From Flavobacterium undicola (GTDB taxonomy: Bacteria; Bacteroidota; Bacteroidia; Flavobacteriales; Flavobacteriaceae): a stretch of 49,678 nt of DNA. The stretch is from NCBI RefSeq assembly GCF_009909155.2, contig NZ_JAAAPM020000030.1, positions 1 to 49,678 on the forward strand, written 5' to 3'. The notes under the pieces are model-generated. The model saw only the letters and a program-made list of their open reading frames with translations, was not told the origin of the DNA and searched no databases. Shown here piece after piece: positions 18,623-27,723 of this stretch; position 1 is the first letter of the stretch, and every line of letters starts with the position of its first letter. The position numbers and the translations under genes are program-made.

Positions 18623-20647
18623 TTATTGTACTAATTTTTTCAAACTATTATAAACAGCCAATTCCACATCTGCAGAATTTCTAGTATTGATTTGTTCCAA
18701 TAATGCATTCAACTCCGTTTTATTAATGTTTTGTTTTTGTTCCATTGCCAATAAAAGTTGGTTGGAAACGAGACTTAAATTTTTAGACAGCGGTAAAATA
18801 GGCTGGATCAAAGGCGCATTGGCACTAAGACGTATTAAATCTAAATCCATTGTGATCCATTTTTTTAAATAATAGGTAACCAACTTTTGATTAACCAAAC
18901 TCTTATTTTGCAAGTACAAATTCACAGCTTTATTAAATTCATAAGCATCCGAAGCATCGGCAGTGCAGGCATCCGCAAATAATGTCAATGGAGAAAACAT
19001 AAAATATTTTTTTCCGCCGCCATTGCGTTTGTACACCTTATAAGGTTCACAAATACTGGTAAAATCATTCAGCGCTTTGGTATCCTGATAATTGCTAATA
19101 TTTCTCAAAATCACCTCTTTGCTTCTAATATGGGTCAAGCCAATTTCTTCCAATCGAAACGAAATTTGTTTCAACCTTTTGTGCATACTTTCTAAATTGC
19201 GAACCGTATCATTAGACCATAATCTTTCGGCAATAGCGGCTGTGCGAGGCCAAATTCTGGAATCAATATTTAAAGGAGTCACTAATTCGCTCCAGATAGT
19301 AGCTTCGCCACCCAGAATTCTCGCTTTTTCTTCTTCGGTAAAAACTACATTTTTCGGCATGGGATCATTCAAATAATGAGAATCCACAGGTAACATTAAA
19401 TCGATATAATACCCATTAGACAAAACAGCTTTGTAACCACTTTTAGCAGCTTTTACTAATGCTCCTGCCGCTTCCATACCTTCATTAGTTCCTTTCCACG
19501 CATGAATAATGGCTTCTTTAGACATGTCTTTTGTCATGATTTCCTCCCATCCCATCAATTGTTTTCCGTGCTTTTTCAACATGGGAACTAATCTCATATT
19601 GAAATAGGTTTGCAAATCATGATTGGTAGCCAAATTGTTTTTCTTTTTGAATTCCTGAATTTTAGGATTTGCATCCCATTCTTTTCCGTTATTTTCATCG
19701 CCTCCAATATGAAAATAAGCAGCAGGAAACAACGGGCAAACTTCATCAAAAATTTCGGCTAATACCTGATAAGTTTTAGAATTGGTTGGGTCTAAAGTAG
19801 CATCGTGAACTCCTGATTTTCTTGATACAGCATAAGGAGTTCCGTCCGTTTTACTGCCAATTTCCGGAAAAGCAGTCAATAACGCCGAAGCGTGACCCGG
19901 AACATCAATTTCAGGAACCACCATAATTCCTCTTTCATCGGCATATTTTACAATGGTTGCAATTTCTTCCTGCGTATAAAAATCACCATCTGAAGCTAAT
20001 TCCGTTAGTTTTGGGTGTTTTTTTATTTCGATTCTCCAACCTTGATTATCGGCTAAATGCCAATGAAAAACATTCATTTTCATCGCAGCCATTCCGTCCA
20101 AATTTCGTTTAATCACATCTACCGGCTGAAAATGTCTTGATGCATCAATCATCAATCCTCTCCAGACAAACCTGGGTGCATCAGTAACCTCCACCGCAGG
20201 AAAATAAAATTCAGTTCCGTTATTTTGAAACAATTGCGATAGCGTTTCTAAAGCATGCAAAGCACCTAAATCGGTTGCGGCGTTTATTGTAATGGTATTC
20301 GATAAAACTGATAATTGATAGGTTTCATCTTCCTGCAATCCCACTTTACCTTTGCGCAGACAATTGATTTGCAATTGAGCTTCAGGAAATTCATTGAGTT
20401 TTGTTACAAACCCCTGATTAAAAAACAAACCCGTTCTTTCATCTAATCGTCTTAAAAACCGGGTTACTCCTTTTAAAATTCTCGAATCGGGATTTCCTGT
20501 ACAATTTATTTTAAAATCTTTATTCAGTAAAAAAACAGCCGAAGAAACCGTTACTTTTTGAGGCCAGGGCATCAGATTTAGTTGTTCGTTTTTCACTTGG
20601 CCATGAGAAACAAAAACAATCAATAATATAAAAAACAAATTTCTCAT
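18623..20647 (-). CDS. GH20 beta-N-acetylhexosaminidase, secreted
   Basis: 674 residues. Signal peptide MRNLFFILLIVFVSHG, a GH20b N-terminal domain (about 20-155), then the catalytic barrel: HWHLADNQGWRIEI (195-208), and HIGGDE at 313-318, where Asp317 and Glu318 are the substrate-assisted catalytic pair. Hydrolyses terminal GlcNAc or GalNAc from chitin oligomers or glycans, probably in the periplasm. Divergent from the sugar transporter at 21308, which would take up the released sugar. No PUL SusCD genes are present in the window. Confidence 0.95.
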   Translation of the reverse strand: MRNLFFILLIVFVSHGQVKNEQLNLMPWPQKVTVSSAVFLLNKDFKINCTGNPDSRILKGVTRFLRRLDERTGLFFNQGFVTKLNEFPEAQLQINCLRKGKVGLQEDETYQLSVLSNTITINAATDLGALHALETLSQLFQNNGTEFYFPAVEVTDAPRFVWRGLMIDASRHFQPVDVIKRNLDGMAAMKMNVFHWHLADNQGWRIEIKKHPKLTELASDGDFYTQEEIATIVKYADERGIMVVPEIDVPGHASALLTAFPEIGSKTDGTPYAVSRKSGVHDATLDPTNSKTYQVLAEIFDEVCPLFPAAYFHIGGDENNGKEWDANPKIQEFKKKNNLATNHDLQTYFNMRLVPMLKKHGKQLMGWEEIMTKDMSKEAIIHAWKGTNEGMEAAGALVKAAKSGYKAVLSNGYYIDLMLPVDSHYLNDPMPKNVVFTEEEKARILGGEATIWSELVTPLNIDSRIWPRTAAIAERLWSNDTVRNLESMHKRLKQISFRLEEIGLTHIRSKEVILRNISNYQDTKALNDFTSICEPYKVYKRNGGGKKYFMFSPLTLFADACTADASDAYEFNKAVNLYLQNKSLVNQKLVTYYLKKWITMDLDLIRLSANAPLIQPILPLSKNLSLVSNQLLLAMEQKQNINKTELNALLEQINTRNSADVELAVYNSLKKLVQ

Positions 20648-20827
20648 AACATCCTCAATTAGTTATTAAAACAAGCCTTTTAGGTGTAATTATTAAAAGT
20701 AAAAATGTTATTAATTTTCTTTTTTGCTTGATCAAAAAAGAAACAAAAAAATATTCATGCGTTCTTATTGTTTTTCGGTATTCATGACCCGAGCCTAAAA
20801 GGCGAACGGATGTAATAATCTTCGATT

Positions 20828-20965
20828 TCAAGTCTTACGCTTTCTCGTCGGTCAAATTAGTTTTCGAATGCTAAAAGAAAAGAACTCTCCGCCGTGGCGG
20901 ATCAAACAGCTTTTCTTTTTACGCATTCTTCAAACATTTGACACTCGACTGCGGAAGCTAAGGAC
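20828..20965. repeat. Large imperfect inverted repeat in the GH20-transporter intergenic region
   Basis: Centre is the perfect palindrome TCCGCC-GT-GGCGGA (20888-20901). Outward, GAATGC (20866-20871) pairs with GCATTC (20923-20928), AAAAGAAAAG with CTTTTCTTTT, GTCAAAT (20851-20857) with ATTTGAC (20936-20942), and weaker pairing continues to about 20828 and 20965. It is MITE/REP-like in form, without coding capacity. The rest of 20648-21307 is AT-rich and shows no gene. Confidence 0.6.
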
Positions 20966-21307
20966 AATTGATTCTTGCAAAAAACAACAATTTAATTTAT
21001 AATCTAATACCAATAGAAATACAAAATATAATTTCACACAACAAGTTAAGACAACAGTCTTTAATTTTTATAAAGATAAAAATTTAAAAACAGCTTTCGA
21101 AATTAATAAAGAAAGAAAAAACTTAATTATTTTTAAAAAAATATATGGATAAATCAACCAAAACAGTTACATTTCATACAGTTTATATCGTTATAGTTAA
21201 AATTACAACAAGATCACCCCCTTTTTGTTTTTTTTTCAAATCTATAAGAAATACTTTTACCATTACACTATAAAAAACACATAACCGAAAAATTTATTAA
21301 AAAAATT

Positions 21308-22777
21308 ATGAATTCAGAAAATTTACAAACAAAATGGGGACAATTTCTTTCTCTGGTAACTGTATTCTTCTTCTGGGGATTTGTTGGTTCTGCCAATGAC
21401 ATTTTAATTCCAGTTTTTAAAAAGGTATTTACCTTATCACAAGTACAATCACAATTAGTAGCCTGGGCATTTTATGCAGCCTATTTTGTGGGTTCGATAA
21501 TTTTCTTTTTAATCTCTTTAAAATCAGATGTATTACAAAAGTTTGGTTATAAAAAAACATTGGCTACCGGATTGATCGTTTCATCTATTGGTTCCTTTCT
21601 ATTTGTTCCTGCCGCTACGATGGAAAGTTTTGCTTTCTTTTTGACAGCCTTATTTACAGTAGGTTTAGGATTTTCAATCCAACAAATTGTAGCCAATCCA
21701 TTAGCTATTAAAATGGGAAGTCCTGCAACTGGCGCTCACCGTTTAACTTTGGCTGGTGGCGTAAACTCTTTCGGAACTACCATTGGAGCTATTTTGCTAG
21801 GAATTGCACTTTTCGGAATGGGAGACAATAAAAGAACTGCACTTTCATTAGAAGACATCAAATTCCCTTTTATCATTTTAGGATTTGCTTTCATCTTAGT
21901 AGCCCTTTTTATGCTTTTTTCTAAAATAGAAGACCCAGCAAAACAAGAAGAAGCCAAGATTGAACACGGGCATAAAAATTTCAGCATCATGGATTATCCA
22001 CAATTATACCTGGGGATGATTGCCATTTTTATTTATGTTGGAACCGAAGTAACTATTATCAGTAATTTGCCTGCTTTACTAAAAACAGCTGAATTTGGAA
22101 ATATTTTAGAAGAAGCCATTCCTCCTTTTATAGCTTTATACTGGGGAAGTTTGATGATTGGGCGTTGGAACGGAGGCGTAAATGTTTTCGATACTTCTAA
22201 AACCACTAACCTTTTATTAAAATTCATTGTTCCCGCATTGGCTTTTGGAGTAATTATTGGCACTAATATTTTTGCACAACACAATGTTTCTGCCTTTTAC
22301 ATCTATCCAATTTGGATCTTAATTTTCATTATTGTCAGCTTTATAGGTGGTAAAAATGCCGGAAAAACATTGATGCTTTACGGAATTTCAGGTTTATTAA
22401 TGATGTTTATTGGCCTTGTATGTCCTGACAAAGAAATAGCTAAATTCTTTTTCATCTCAGGAGGTTTATTCTTATCTATTATGTGGCCTTCTATATTTGA
22501 TTTAGCCATTGCCGGTTTAGGGAAAAATACCGGAAAAGCTTCCTCATTCCTGATTATGATGATTCTTGGAGGTGGTGTAATTCCGTTAATTCAAGGAAGT
22601 ATTTGTGATTTTGACTTGAGTAATCCCGAAGGAATAATGGGTATTTCATGGACTCATTTCTCTTATATCATACCACTTATAGGATTTGCTTATTTGGCTT
22701 TTTATGGTTTTTACTGTCCAAAAATACTGAAACAACAAGGAATTTTTCACATTGAAACCGAAGGAGGAACTCACTAA
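21308..22777 (+). CDS. Sugar MFS transporter, FucP/NagP type
   Basis: 489 residues, about 12 membrane helices. The N-terminus (FFFWGFVGSANDILIPVFKK) and the IQQIVANPLAI motif are those of the fucose/glucose-galactose/GlcNAc (FHS) proton symporter family. The divergent GH20 hexosaminidase suggests N-acetylglucosamine or a related amino sugar as substrate (NagP role), which is inference from context. Inner membrane. A weak terminator follows. Confidence 0.9.
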   Translation: MNSENLQTKWGQFLSLVTVFFFWGFVGSANDILIPVFKKVFTLSQVQSQLVAWAFYAAYFVGSIIFFLISLKSDVLQKFGYKKTLATGLIVSSIGSFLFVPAATMESFAFFLTALFTVGLGFSIQQIVANPLAIKMGSPATGAHRLTLAGGVNSFGTTIGAILLGIALFGMGDNKRTALSLEDIKFPFIILGFAFILVALFMLFSKIEDPAKQEEAKIEHGHKNFSIMDYPQLYLGMIAIFIYVGTEVTIISNLPALLKTAEFGNILEEAIPPFIALYWGSLMIGRWNGGVNVFDTSKTTNLLLKFIVPALAFGVIIGTNIFAQHNVSAFYIYPIWILIFIIVSFIGGKNAGKTLMLYGISGLLMMFIGLVCPDKEIAKFFFISGGLFLSIMWPSIFDLAIAGLGKNTGKASSFLIMMILGGGVIPLIQGSICDFDLSNPEGIMGISWTHFSYIIPLIGFAYLAFYGFYCPKILKQQGIFHIETEGGTH

Positions 22778-22797
22778 ACTAGTTTTTTATATTTCGA

Positions 22798-22832
22798 AAA
22801 AGCCATCAAATTTATTTTTGGTGGTTTTTTTT
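22798..22832 (+). terminator. Weak terminator after the sugar transporter
   Basis: CCATCAAA (22803-22810) pairs with TTTGGTGG (22817-22824) with one G-T wobble, extended by A-T pairs and followed by a T run. Confidence 0.6.
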
Positions 22833-22918
22833 TGGTTTTAAAACTTAGCTTGTATTTAAAATCTAATAATTCTAAATAAATTAATTTTTTAAAAATATAT
22901 TTGTTCAAAATTTTGAAA

Positions 22919-24097
22919 ATGAAAAAACAACTACTCCTACTTTCTATACTTTTATTTATTACTTCCTGTGGTGTAAAACAAACCCGAAACCTGTTGACTT
23001 CAGGAAATTATGATGAGGCAATTGATAATGCCGTAAATAATTTACGCTCGAATAAAGACAAAAAAGGAAATCAGGATTATGTTTATCTTCTTGAAGAAGC
23101 TTTTTTTAAAGCCAAAGAAAGAGATTTAAACAGTTTGAACTTATTAGAACAAGACAAAAATCCGTCTAATCTTGAGAAAATTTACAATACTTATATCCAA
23201 TTAGACCGTCGTCAGGAAAAAATAAAACCATTACTTCCTTTAAAACTAATTAAAGAAGGCAAGAATGCTAAATTCATTTTCGATAATTACAACAAACAAA
23301 TTGTTGAAAGCAAAAATGTTTTGTCTAAATATTTATATGATTCTAGCAAAGCTTTATTGAAGTCAACTAACAAAATGGATATTAGAAAAGCTTATGACGA
23401 TTTGGAATATTTAAACCAAATCAATCCTAACTACCAAAACACTTTACAACTACAGGAAGAAGCCTTGAACAAAGGAAGATACTATGTTAATGTGGCCTTG
23501 CGCAATCAAACTAACATGGTGATTCCAGTGGATTTACAAAATGATTTATTGGATTTCAACACATTGGGAATGAATGACAAATGGACGGTTTACCACAACA
23601 GCATTCAAAAACAAATTAAATACGATTACCAAATAATTGTCAATTTCAAGGAAATAAATATCACACCAGAACAAATCAAAGAGAAGGAATTTGTAAAAGA
23701 AAAACTAATTAAAGACGGCTTGAAAGACCTTCTTGATAAAAATGGAAAACCGGTAAAAGACAGTCTTGGAAAAGTAATTAAGGTAGATAATTTAAAAACT
23801 ATTGTGATTCGAATTAGAGAATTCAATCAGTTTAAAGCCTCTCAAATCACTGCTAATGTAGATTATATCGATTTCAAAAACAAACAACTTTTGCAGTCTT
23901 TTCCATTGACTTCTGAATCTGTTTTCAAGAATGATTACGCTACTTACAAAGGAGATAAAAGAGCTACTGAAGACGCTTACTATTCTTATTTTGATCGAAA
24001 ATTAATTCCGTTTCCCAGCAACGAGCAAATGATTTACAACACTGGCGAAGATTTGAAATCTAAATTGAAAGGAATCCTCGTAAAAAATAAATTCTAA
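22919..24097 (+). CDS. Conserved hypothetical lipoprotein with helical repeats
   Basis: 392 residues from the ATG at 22919, chosen because it gives a proper lipoprotein leader (MKKQLLLLSILLFITSC); an in-frame start 18 bp earlier would add MFKILK. After the lipobox (ITSC) there is an all-helical region resembling TPR units (LLTSGNYDEAIDNAVNNL, YDDLEYLNQINPNYQNTL), then a more beta-rich C-terminal half with a charged segment around residue 255-290. Likely an outer-membrane lipoprotein facing the periplasm. Function unknown. Confidence 0.78.
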   Translation: MKKQLLLLSILLFITSCGVKQTRNLLTSGNYDEAIDNAVNNLRSNKDKKGNQDYVYLLEEAFFKAKERDLNSLNLLEQDKNPSNLEKIYNTYIQLDRRQEKIKPLLPLKLIKEGKNAKFIFDNYNKQIVESKNVLSKYLYDSSKALLKSTNKMDIRKAYDDLEYLNQINPNYQNTLQLQEEALNKGRYYVNVALRNQTNMVIPVDLQNDLLDFNTLGMNDKWTVYHNSIQKQIKYDYQIIVNFKEINITPEQIKEKEFVKEKLIKDGLKDLLDKNGKPVKDSLGKVIKVDNLKTIVIRIREFNQFKASQITANVDYIDFKNKQLLQSFPLTSESVFKNDYATYKGDKRATEDAYYSYFDRKLIPFPSNEQMIYNTGEDLKSKLKGILVKNKF

Positions 24098-24183
24098 ACC
24101 AAACATAACTCTATAGTTTTCAAATACTTGATAAAACATTTCAAATGTTAAAATAAATTATAAAAGCATGTTCAGTTTGAAAA

Positions 24184-24305
24184 ATATGTGTACTTTTGCA
24201 TCAATGAATTACAAAAGTGTACATATTACCTCATTGTCACGGATAGACAAGCCAGTTACTTCGCCCGAAGTACGGATACTTGTATAGTATCTAAAAAGCT
24301 TTTTG
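24184..24305 (+). promoter_or_regulatory. Structured leader upstream of the arginine cluster
   Basis: A dyad with 15-nt arms (24184-24198 and 24212-24226; two G-U pairs as RNA) contains a TACTTTTG promoter-like word in its left arm. It is followed by a 7-bp stem around 24256-24272, a perfect 6-bp stem GATACT/AGTATC (24275-24291), and AAAAAGCTTTTT (24293-24304) running into T-rich sequence. A 110-codon open frame over this stretch does not look like a real protein. It could be an operator plus attenuator or an ncRNA. The remaining part, 24306-24438, shows nothing. Confidence 0.45.
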
Positions 24306-24438
24306 TTTTATATATTCATTATTTTTTATCAGTACCAAAATTGAAATTACAAGCGTTATCCGTTGGATTAACATATCCTAAAAACAAATTTTTATACATT
24401 TTATATTCCTACATTTTTTCTTGTTGGGTTTATTATGT

Positions 24439-24446
24439 TAATTTTG
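24439..24446 (+). promoter_or_regulatory. Candidate -7 element (TAATTTTG) for the GNAT/argG cluster
   Basis: TAATTTTG fits TAnnTTTG, with a TTG at 24421-24423 (spacer 15 bp, slightly short), 75 bp before the GNAT start codon. Confidence 0.45.
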
Positions 24447-24521
24447 CAGTCGATTTCAAAACAGGTTCCGTATTAAAATATAATTATTTCACATTTTTTA
24501 ACCCAAAATTCATCTTTTGAA

Positions 24522-25139
24522 ATGAATATCTCTATTGTTATAGCTCAGGAAGAACATTTTAAGTATGCACAAATTATTTGTGATACGATAGAAACGTCTG
24601 CCCTATTGAGAGGAACCGGAATAGCAAAAAGAACTCCCGAATATGTCCAGAAAAAAATGGAAAATAGGGATGCGGTTATCGCATTGGATAAAAACGGAGA
24701 TTTTGCAGGTTTCTGCTATATTGAAAGTTGGCAACACGGTAAATTTGTTGCTCATTCTGGATTAATTGTACATCCTGATTTTAGAAATCTAGGTTTAGCC
24801 AAGCAAATTAAAACCTTTGTTTTTAATTATTCGTTGGAAAAATATCCGGGAGCCAAAGTTTTTGGAATCACAACTGGTTTGGCTGTAATGAAAATCAATT
24901 CTGATTTAGGATACAAACCAGTTCCTTTTTCTGAATTGACCAGCGACCCTACCTTTTGGTCCGGTTGTAAAACCTGTACTAATTTTGAAATACTAAAAAG
25001 CAAAGATTATAAAATGTGTTTGTGTACAGGAATGTTGTATGATCCAGCTGAAAAGCCAAAAGATCCACCAAAACATCCGTTTAATGTTAGGATTTGGAAC
25101 AGATTAAAAAAAATAAAACAAGCATTGTTTTTAGAATAA
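24522..25139 (+). CDS. GNAT acyltransferase, probable first enzyme of arginine synthesis
   Basis: 205 residues, cytoplasmic. GNAT motif A is visible (SGLIVHPDFRNLGLAKQIK, acyl-CoA pyrophosphate loop RNLGLA). The C-terminal third has conserved-looking cysteines (SGCKTCTNFE, KMCLCTGML). It leads the block argG-argC-argD-proA-proB-argF'-argB-argE-argH, and no classical argA or argJ is present, so acetyl- or succinyl-glutamate synthase is the obvious missing step for it to fill. I recall GNAT proteins of this kind being assigned that role in Bacteroidota; specificity (acetyl or succinyl) is not decided by the sequence. Confidence 0.8.
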   Translation: MNISIVIAQEEHFKYAQIICDTIETSALLRGTGIAKRTPEYVQKKMENRDAVIALDKNGDFAGFCYIESWQHGKFVAHSGLIVHPDFRNLGLAKQIKTFVFNYSLEKYPGAKVFGITTGLAVMKINSDLGYKPVPFSELTSDPTFWSGCKTCTNFEILKSKDYKMCLCTGMLYDPAEKPKDPPKHPFNVRIWNRLKKIKQALFLE

Positions 25140-25221
25140 ATAATCCCCTCCATCTTTCGCCACGACGAAAAGGGAGTTAAGTAAGAAATAAAAATAAATA
25201 TTAATAAAATCCCCTTGCCAG

Positions 25222-25260
25222 TTTTGGCTCCCTCTCCTCTGGAGAGGGCTGGGGTGAGGA
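25222..25260. repeat. CCCTCTCC hairpin repeat before argG
   Basis: CCCTCTCC (25230-25237), loop TCT, GGAGAGGG (25241-25248), followed by CTGGGGTGAGG. It is GC-rich against the surrounding sequence and of the type widely scattered between genes in Bacteroidota. Confidence 0.65.
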
Positions 25261-25272
25261 AAATTAAAAAAG

Positions 25273-26466
25273 ATGAAAAAAGTTGTATTAGCTTATAGTG
25301 GAGGTTTAGACACCTCATATTGCCTTAAATATTTAAAAAATGAACAAGGATATGAAGTTCACACCGTATTAATTAATACAGGAGGTTTTGATGATGCGGA
25401 ACTAAAAGCTATCGAAGACAGAGCGTATGAGTTAGGAAGTGCTAAACATGCTAACCTTACTATCTTAGATAAATATTACGATAAAGCCATCAAGTATTTA
25501 ATTTATGGAAATGTATTAAAAAACAATACTTACCCATTATCAGTAAGTGCTGAACGTGTTTTTCAGGCAATCGAAGCTATAAAATATGCTAAATCTGTTG
25601 GTGCAACTGCAATTGCTCACGGAAGTACAGGTGCTGGAAACGACCAAATTCGTTTTGATTTAATTTTCCAAACTATCGCTCCCGAAATTGAAATCATCAC
25701 TCCTATCCGTGACTTGAAATTATCAAGACAGGAAGAAGTAGATTATTTGTCAAAAAATGGAGTACATTATTCTTGGGAAAAAGCACAATATTCTATCAAC
25801 AAAGGACTTTGGGGAACTAGTGTAGGAGGAAAAGAAACCTTGACTTCTCACCAAGCTTTACCAAGTGAGGCCTACCCTTCTCAATTAACAAAAGAAGGTG
25901 AAGAGAAAGTAACTTTGGAATTCAAAAAAGGAGAATTAGTAGCTGTAAACGGCATAGCTGATAAACCTTCGAATAATATTGTAGCACTTGAAAAATTAGC
26001 TAGCGCATACGCTATTGGTAGAGATACTCACGTAGGAGATACTATTATCGGAATCAAAGGAAGAGTTGGTTTTGAAGCGGCTGCGCCAATTATCATCATT
26101 AAAGCACACCATTTATTAGAGAAACATACTCTTGGAAAATGGCAACAATACTGGAAAGAACAACTAGGAAACTGGTACGGAATGTTATTTCACGAAGGTC
26201 AATTTTTAGATCCTGTAATGCGTAACATCGAATCTTTCCTTGAGGATACTCAAAAAACAGTAAACGGAAAAGTATTTGTTTCGTTAAAACCATATCATTT
26301 TTCATTAGACGGAATCGAATCTGATAATGATTTAATGAACACTGGTTTTGGTCAATATGGCGAAATGAACAACGCCTGGACTTCAGATGATGCTAAAGGA
26401 TTCATTAAAATCTTAGGTAATGCTCAAAACATATTTTCATCTGTAAACAATGAAACTTACGAGTAA
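25273..26466 (+). CDS. argG: Argininosuccinate synthase
   Basis: 397 residues. Joins citrulline and aspartate with ATP. N-terminal PP-loop LAYSGGLDTSYCL at 6-18, then AHGSTGAGNDQIRF and the citrulline-aspartate region. Length is the usual one. Second gene of the arginine block. Cytoplasmic. Confidence 0.98.
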   Translation: MKKVVLAYSGGLDTSYCLKYLKNEQGYEVHTVLINTGGFDDAELKAIEDRAYELGSAKHANLTILDKYYDKAIKYLIYGNVLKNNTYPLSVSAERVFQAIEAIKYAKSVGATAIAHGSTGAGNDQIRFDLIFQTIAPEIEIITPIRDLKLSRQEEVDYLSKNGVHYSWEKAQYSINKGLWGTSVGGKETLTSHQALPSEAYPSQLTKEGEEKVTLEFKKGELVAVNGIADKPSNNIVALEKLASAYAIGRDTHVGDTIIGIKGRVGFEAAAPIIIIKAHHLLEKHTLGKWQQYWKEQLGNWYGMLFHEGQFLDPVMRNIESFLEDTQKTVNGKVFVSLKPYHFSLDGIESDNDLMNTGFGQYGEMNNAWTSDDAKGFIKILGNAQNIFSSVNNETYE

Positions 26467-26474
26467 AAAGGTTT

Positions 26475-26553
26475 TACCACAAAGTTCGCTAAGAAGGCAC
26501 AAAGCACACTAAGCTTTGTGAACTTTGTGTTTACTTTGAGTCCTTCGTGGTTA
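26475..26553. repeat. Palindromic CTTTGTG repeat between argG and argC
   Basis: The left half (ACCACAAAG...CACAAAG) is an imperfect inverted copy of the right half (CTTTGTG...CCTTCGTGGTT), so the whole forms a long hairpin. Related words recur before proB (30206-30292) and argH (34540-34584). Confidence 0.7.
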
Positions 26554-26620
26554 ATTTTATTTACTATTTTAAAATAGATTTGGTTGTTCAAAAACAACAA
26601 AAATCTTAAAATCAAAGATT

Positions 26621-27598
26621 ATGATTAATGTTGGAATAATAGGCGGTTCGGGATATACAGCAGGAGAATTAATTAGAATTCTAATGTTTCACCCAAATGC
26701 TAAATTGGATTTTGTATACAGTACTACAAACGCCGGAAAACCACTTTCTGTGGCACACCACGATTTGTTGGGCGACATCGAAATGAATTTTACTGATGCT
26801 ATCAATCCTGATGTGGATGTGCTTTTCTTGTGTTTAGGACATGGAAAATCAATTTCATTCTTAGAAAACAACAAATTCTCAGATAACACAAAAATCATCG
26901 ATTTAGGAAATGATTTCCGTTTAACGAAAGACAAAGACTTTAACGGAAAATCTTTTGTTTACGGATTGCCTGAACTGAATAAAACCGACATTAAAAACGC
27001 TAATTATATCGCTAATCCAGGTTGTTTTGCTACGGCTATTCAATTGGCTTTATTGCCATTGGCTGCCGATGGTGTATTGACCGAAGACGTTCACATCAAC
27101 GCAACAACTGGTAGTACAGGTGCGGGAGTTGGCTTGGCTGCTACTTCACATTTTAGCTGGAGAAACAACAATTTCTCTCACTACAAAGTATTTGAGCACC
27201 AACATTTGGGAGAAATCAACCAAAGCATCAATCAATTACAATCGGATTATTCGGATGAATTAATTTTTGTTCCAAACAGAGGTGATTTCCCAAGAGGAAT
27301 TTTTGCCACTTTATATACAAAATCGGAAGAAAGTTTAGAAGATTTAGTTGCTAAATACGAAGCTTTTTATGCTGATCAACCTTTTGTAACAGTGACTACT
27401 ACTAACATCAACATGAAACAGGTAGTACAAACTAACAAATGTATTATTAGTTTATTGAAAAAAGGAAATCGGATTTTAATCACTTCAATAATTGATAATT
27501 TATTGAAAGGCGCCTCTGGTCAGGCTGTTCAAAACATGAATTTAATGTTTGGATTGGAAGAGACTACAGGATTGCATTTGAAACCAAGTGGATTTTAA
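26621..27598 (+). CDS. argC: N-acyl-gamma-glutamyl-phosphate reductase
   Basis: 325 residues. NADPH-dependent reduction of acyl-glutamyl phosphate to the semialdehyde. GGSGYTAGELIR (NADP loop, 9-20), the active-site NPGCFATA with catalytic Cys, and HQHLGEI with the catalytic His. Sits between argG and argD. Confidence 0.97.
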   Translation: MINVGIIGGSGYTAGELIRILMFHPNAKLDFVYSTTNAGKPLSVAHHDLLGDIEMNFTDAINPDVDVLFLCLGHGKSISFLENNKFSDNTKIIDLGNDFRLTKDKDFNGKSFVYGLPELNKTDIKNANYIANPGCFATAIQLALLPLAADGVLTEDVHINATTGSTGAGVGLAATSHFSWRNNNFSHYKVFEHQHLGEINQSINQLQSDYSDELIFVPNRGDFPRGIFATLYTKSEESLEDLVAKYEAFYADQPFVTVTTTNINMKQVVQTNKCIISLLKKGNRILITSIIDNLLKGASGQAVQNMNLMFGLEETTGLHLKPSGF

Positions 27599-27610
27599 AA
27601 AAAATAGACT

Positions 27611-27704
27611 AAAAGAATATAGAGAATAGAATAAAGATTTAAAGGAATTCTAACACAAAAGGTTTTATCGATTCCGTCTTTACTCTATATTCTATTTTCT
27701 TTTC
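27611..27704. repeat. AT-rich inverted repeat between argC and argD
   Basis: AAAGAATATAGAGAATAG (from 27612) and its imperfect complement (27676-27703) can form a long stem with a loop of about 40 bp. No gene. It might reduce or pause read-through. Confidence 0.55.
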
Positions 27705-27723
27705 TCTTAAAAAATAAATATTT

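Noticed and set aside
24240..24300. A tRNA gene
   Set aside because: Stems are present but no acceptor, T-loop (GTTCRA) or anticodon geometry can be built.
24188..24520. A 110-codon open frame before the GNAT gene
   Set aside because: Composition is not protein-like, its start lies in a dyad with a promoter word, and it covers several RNA-like stems. Treated as a leader region.
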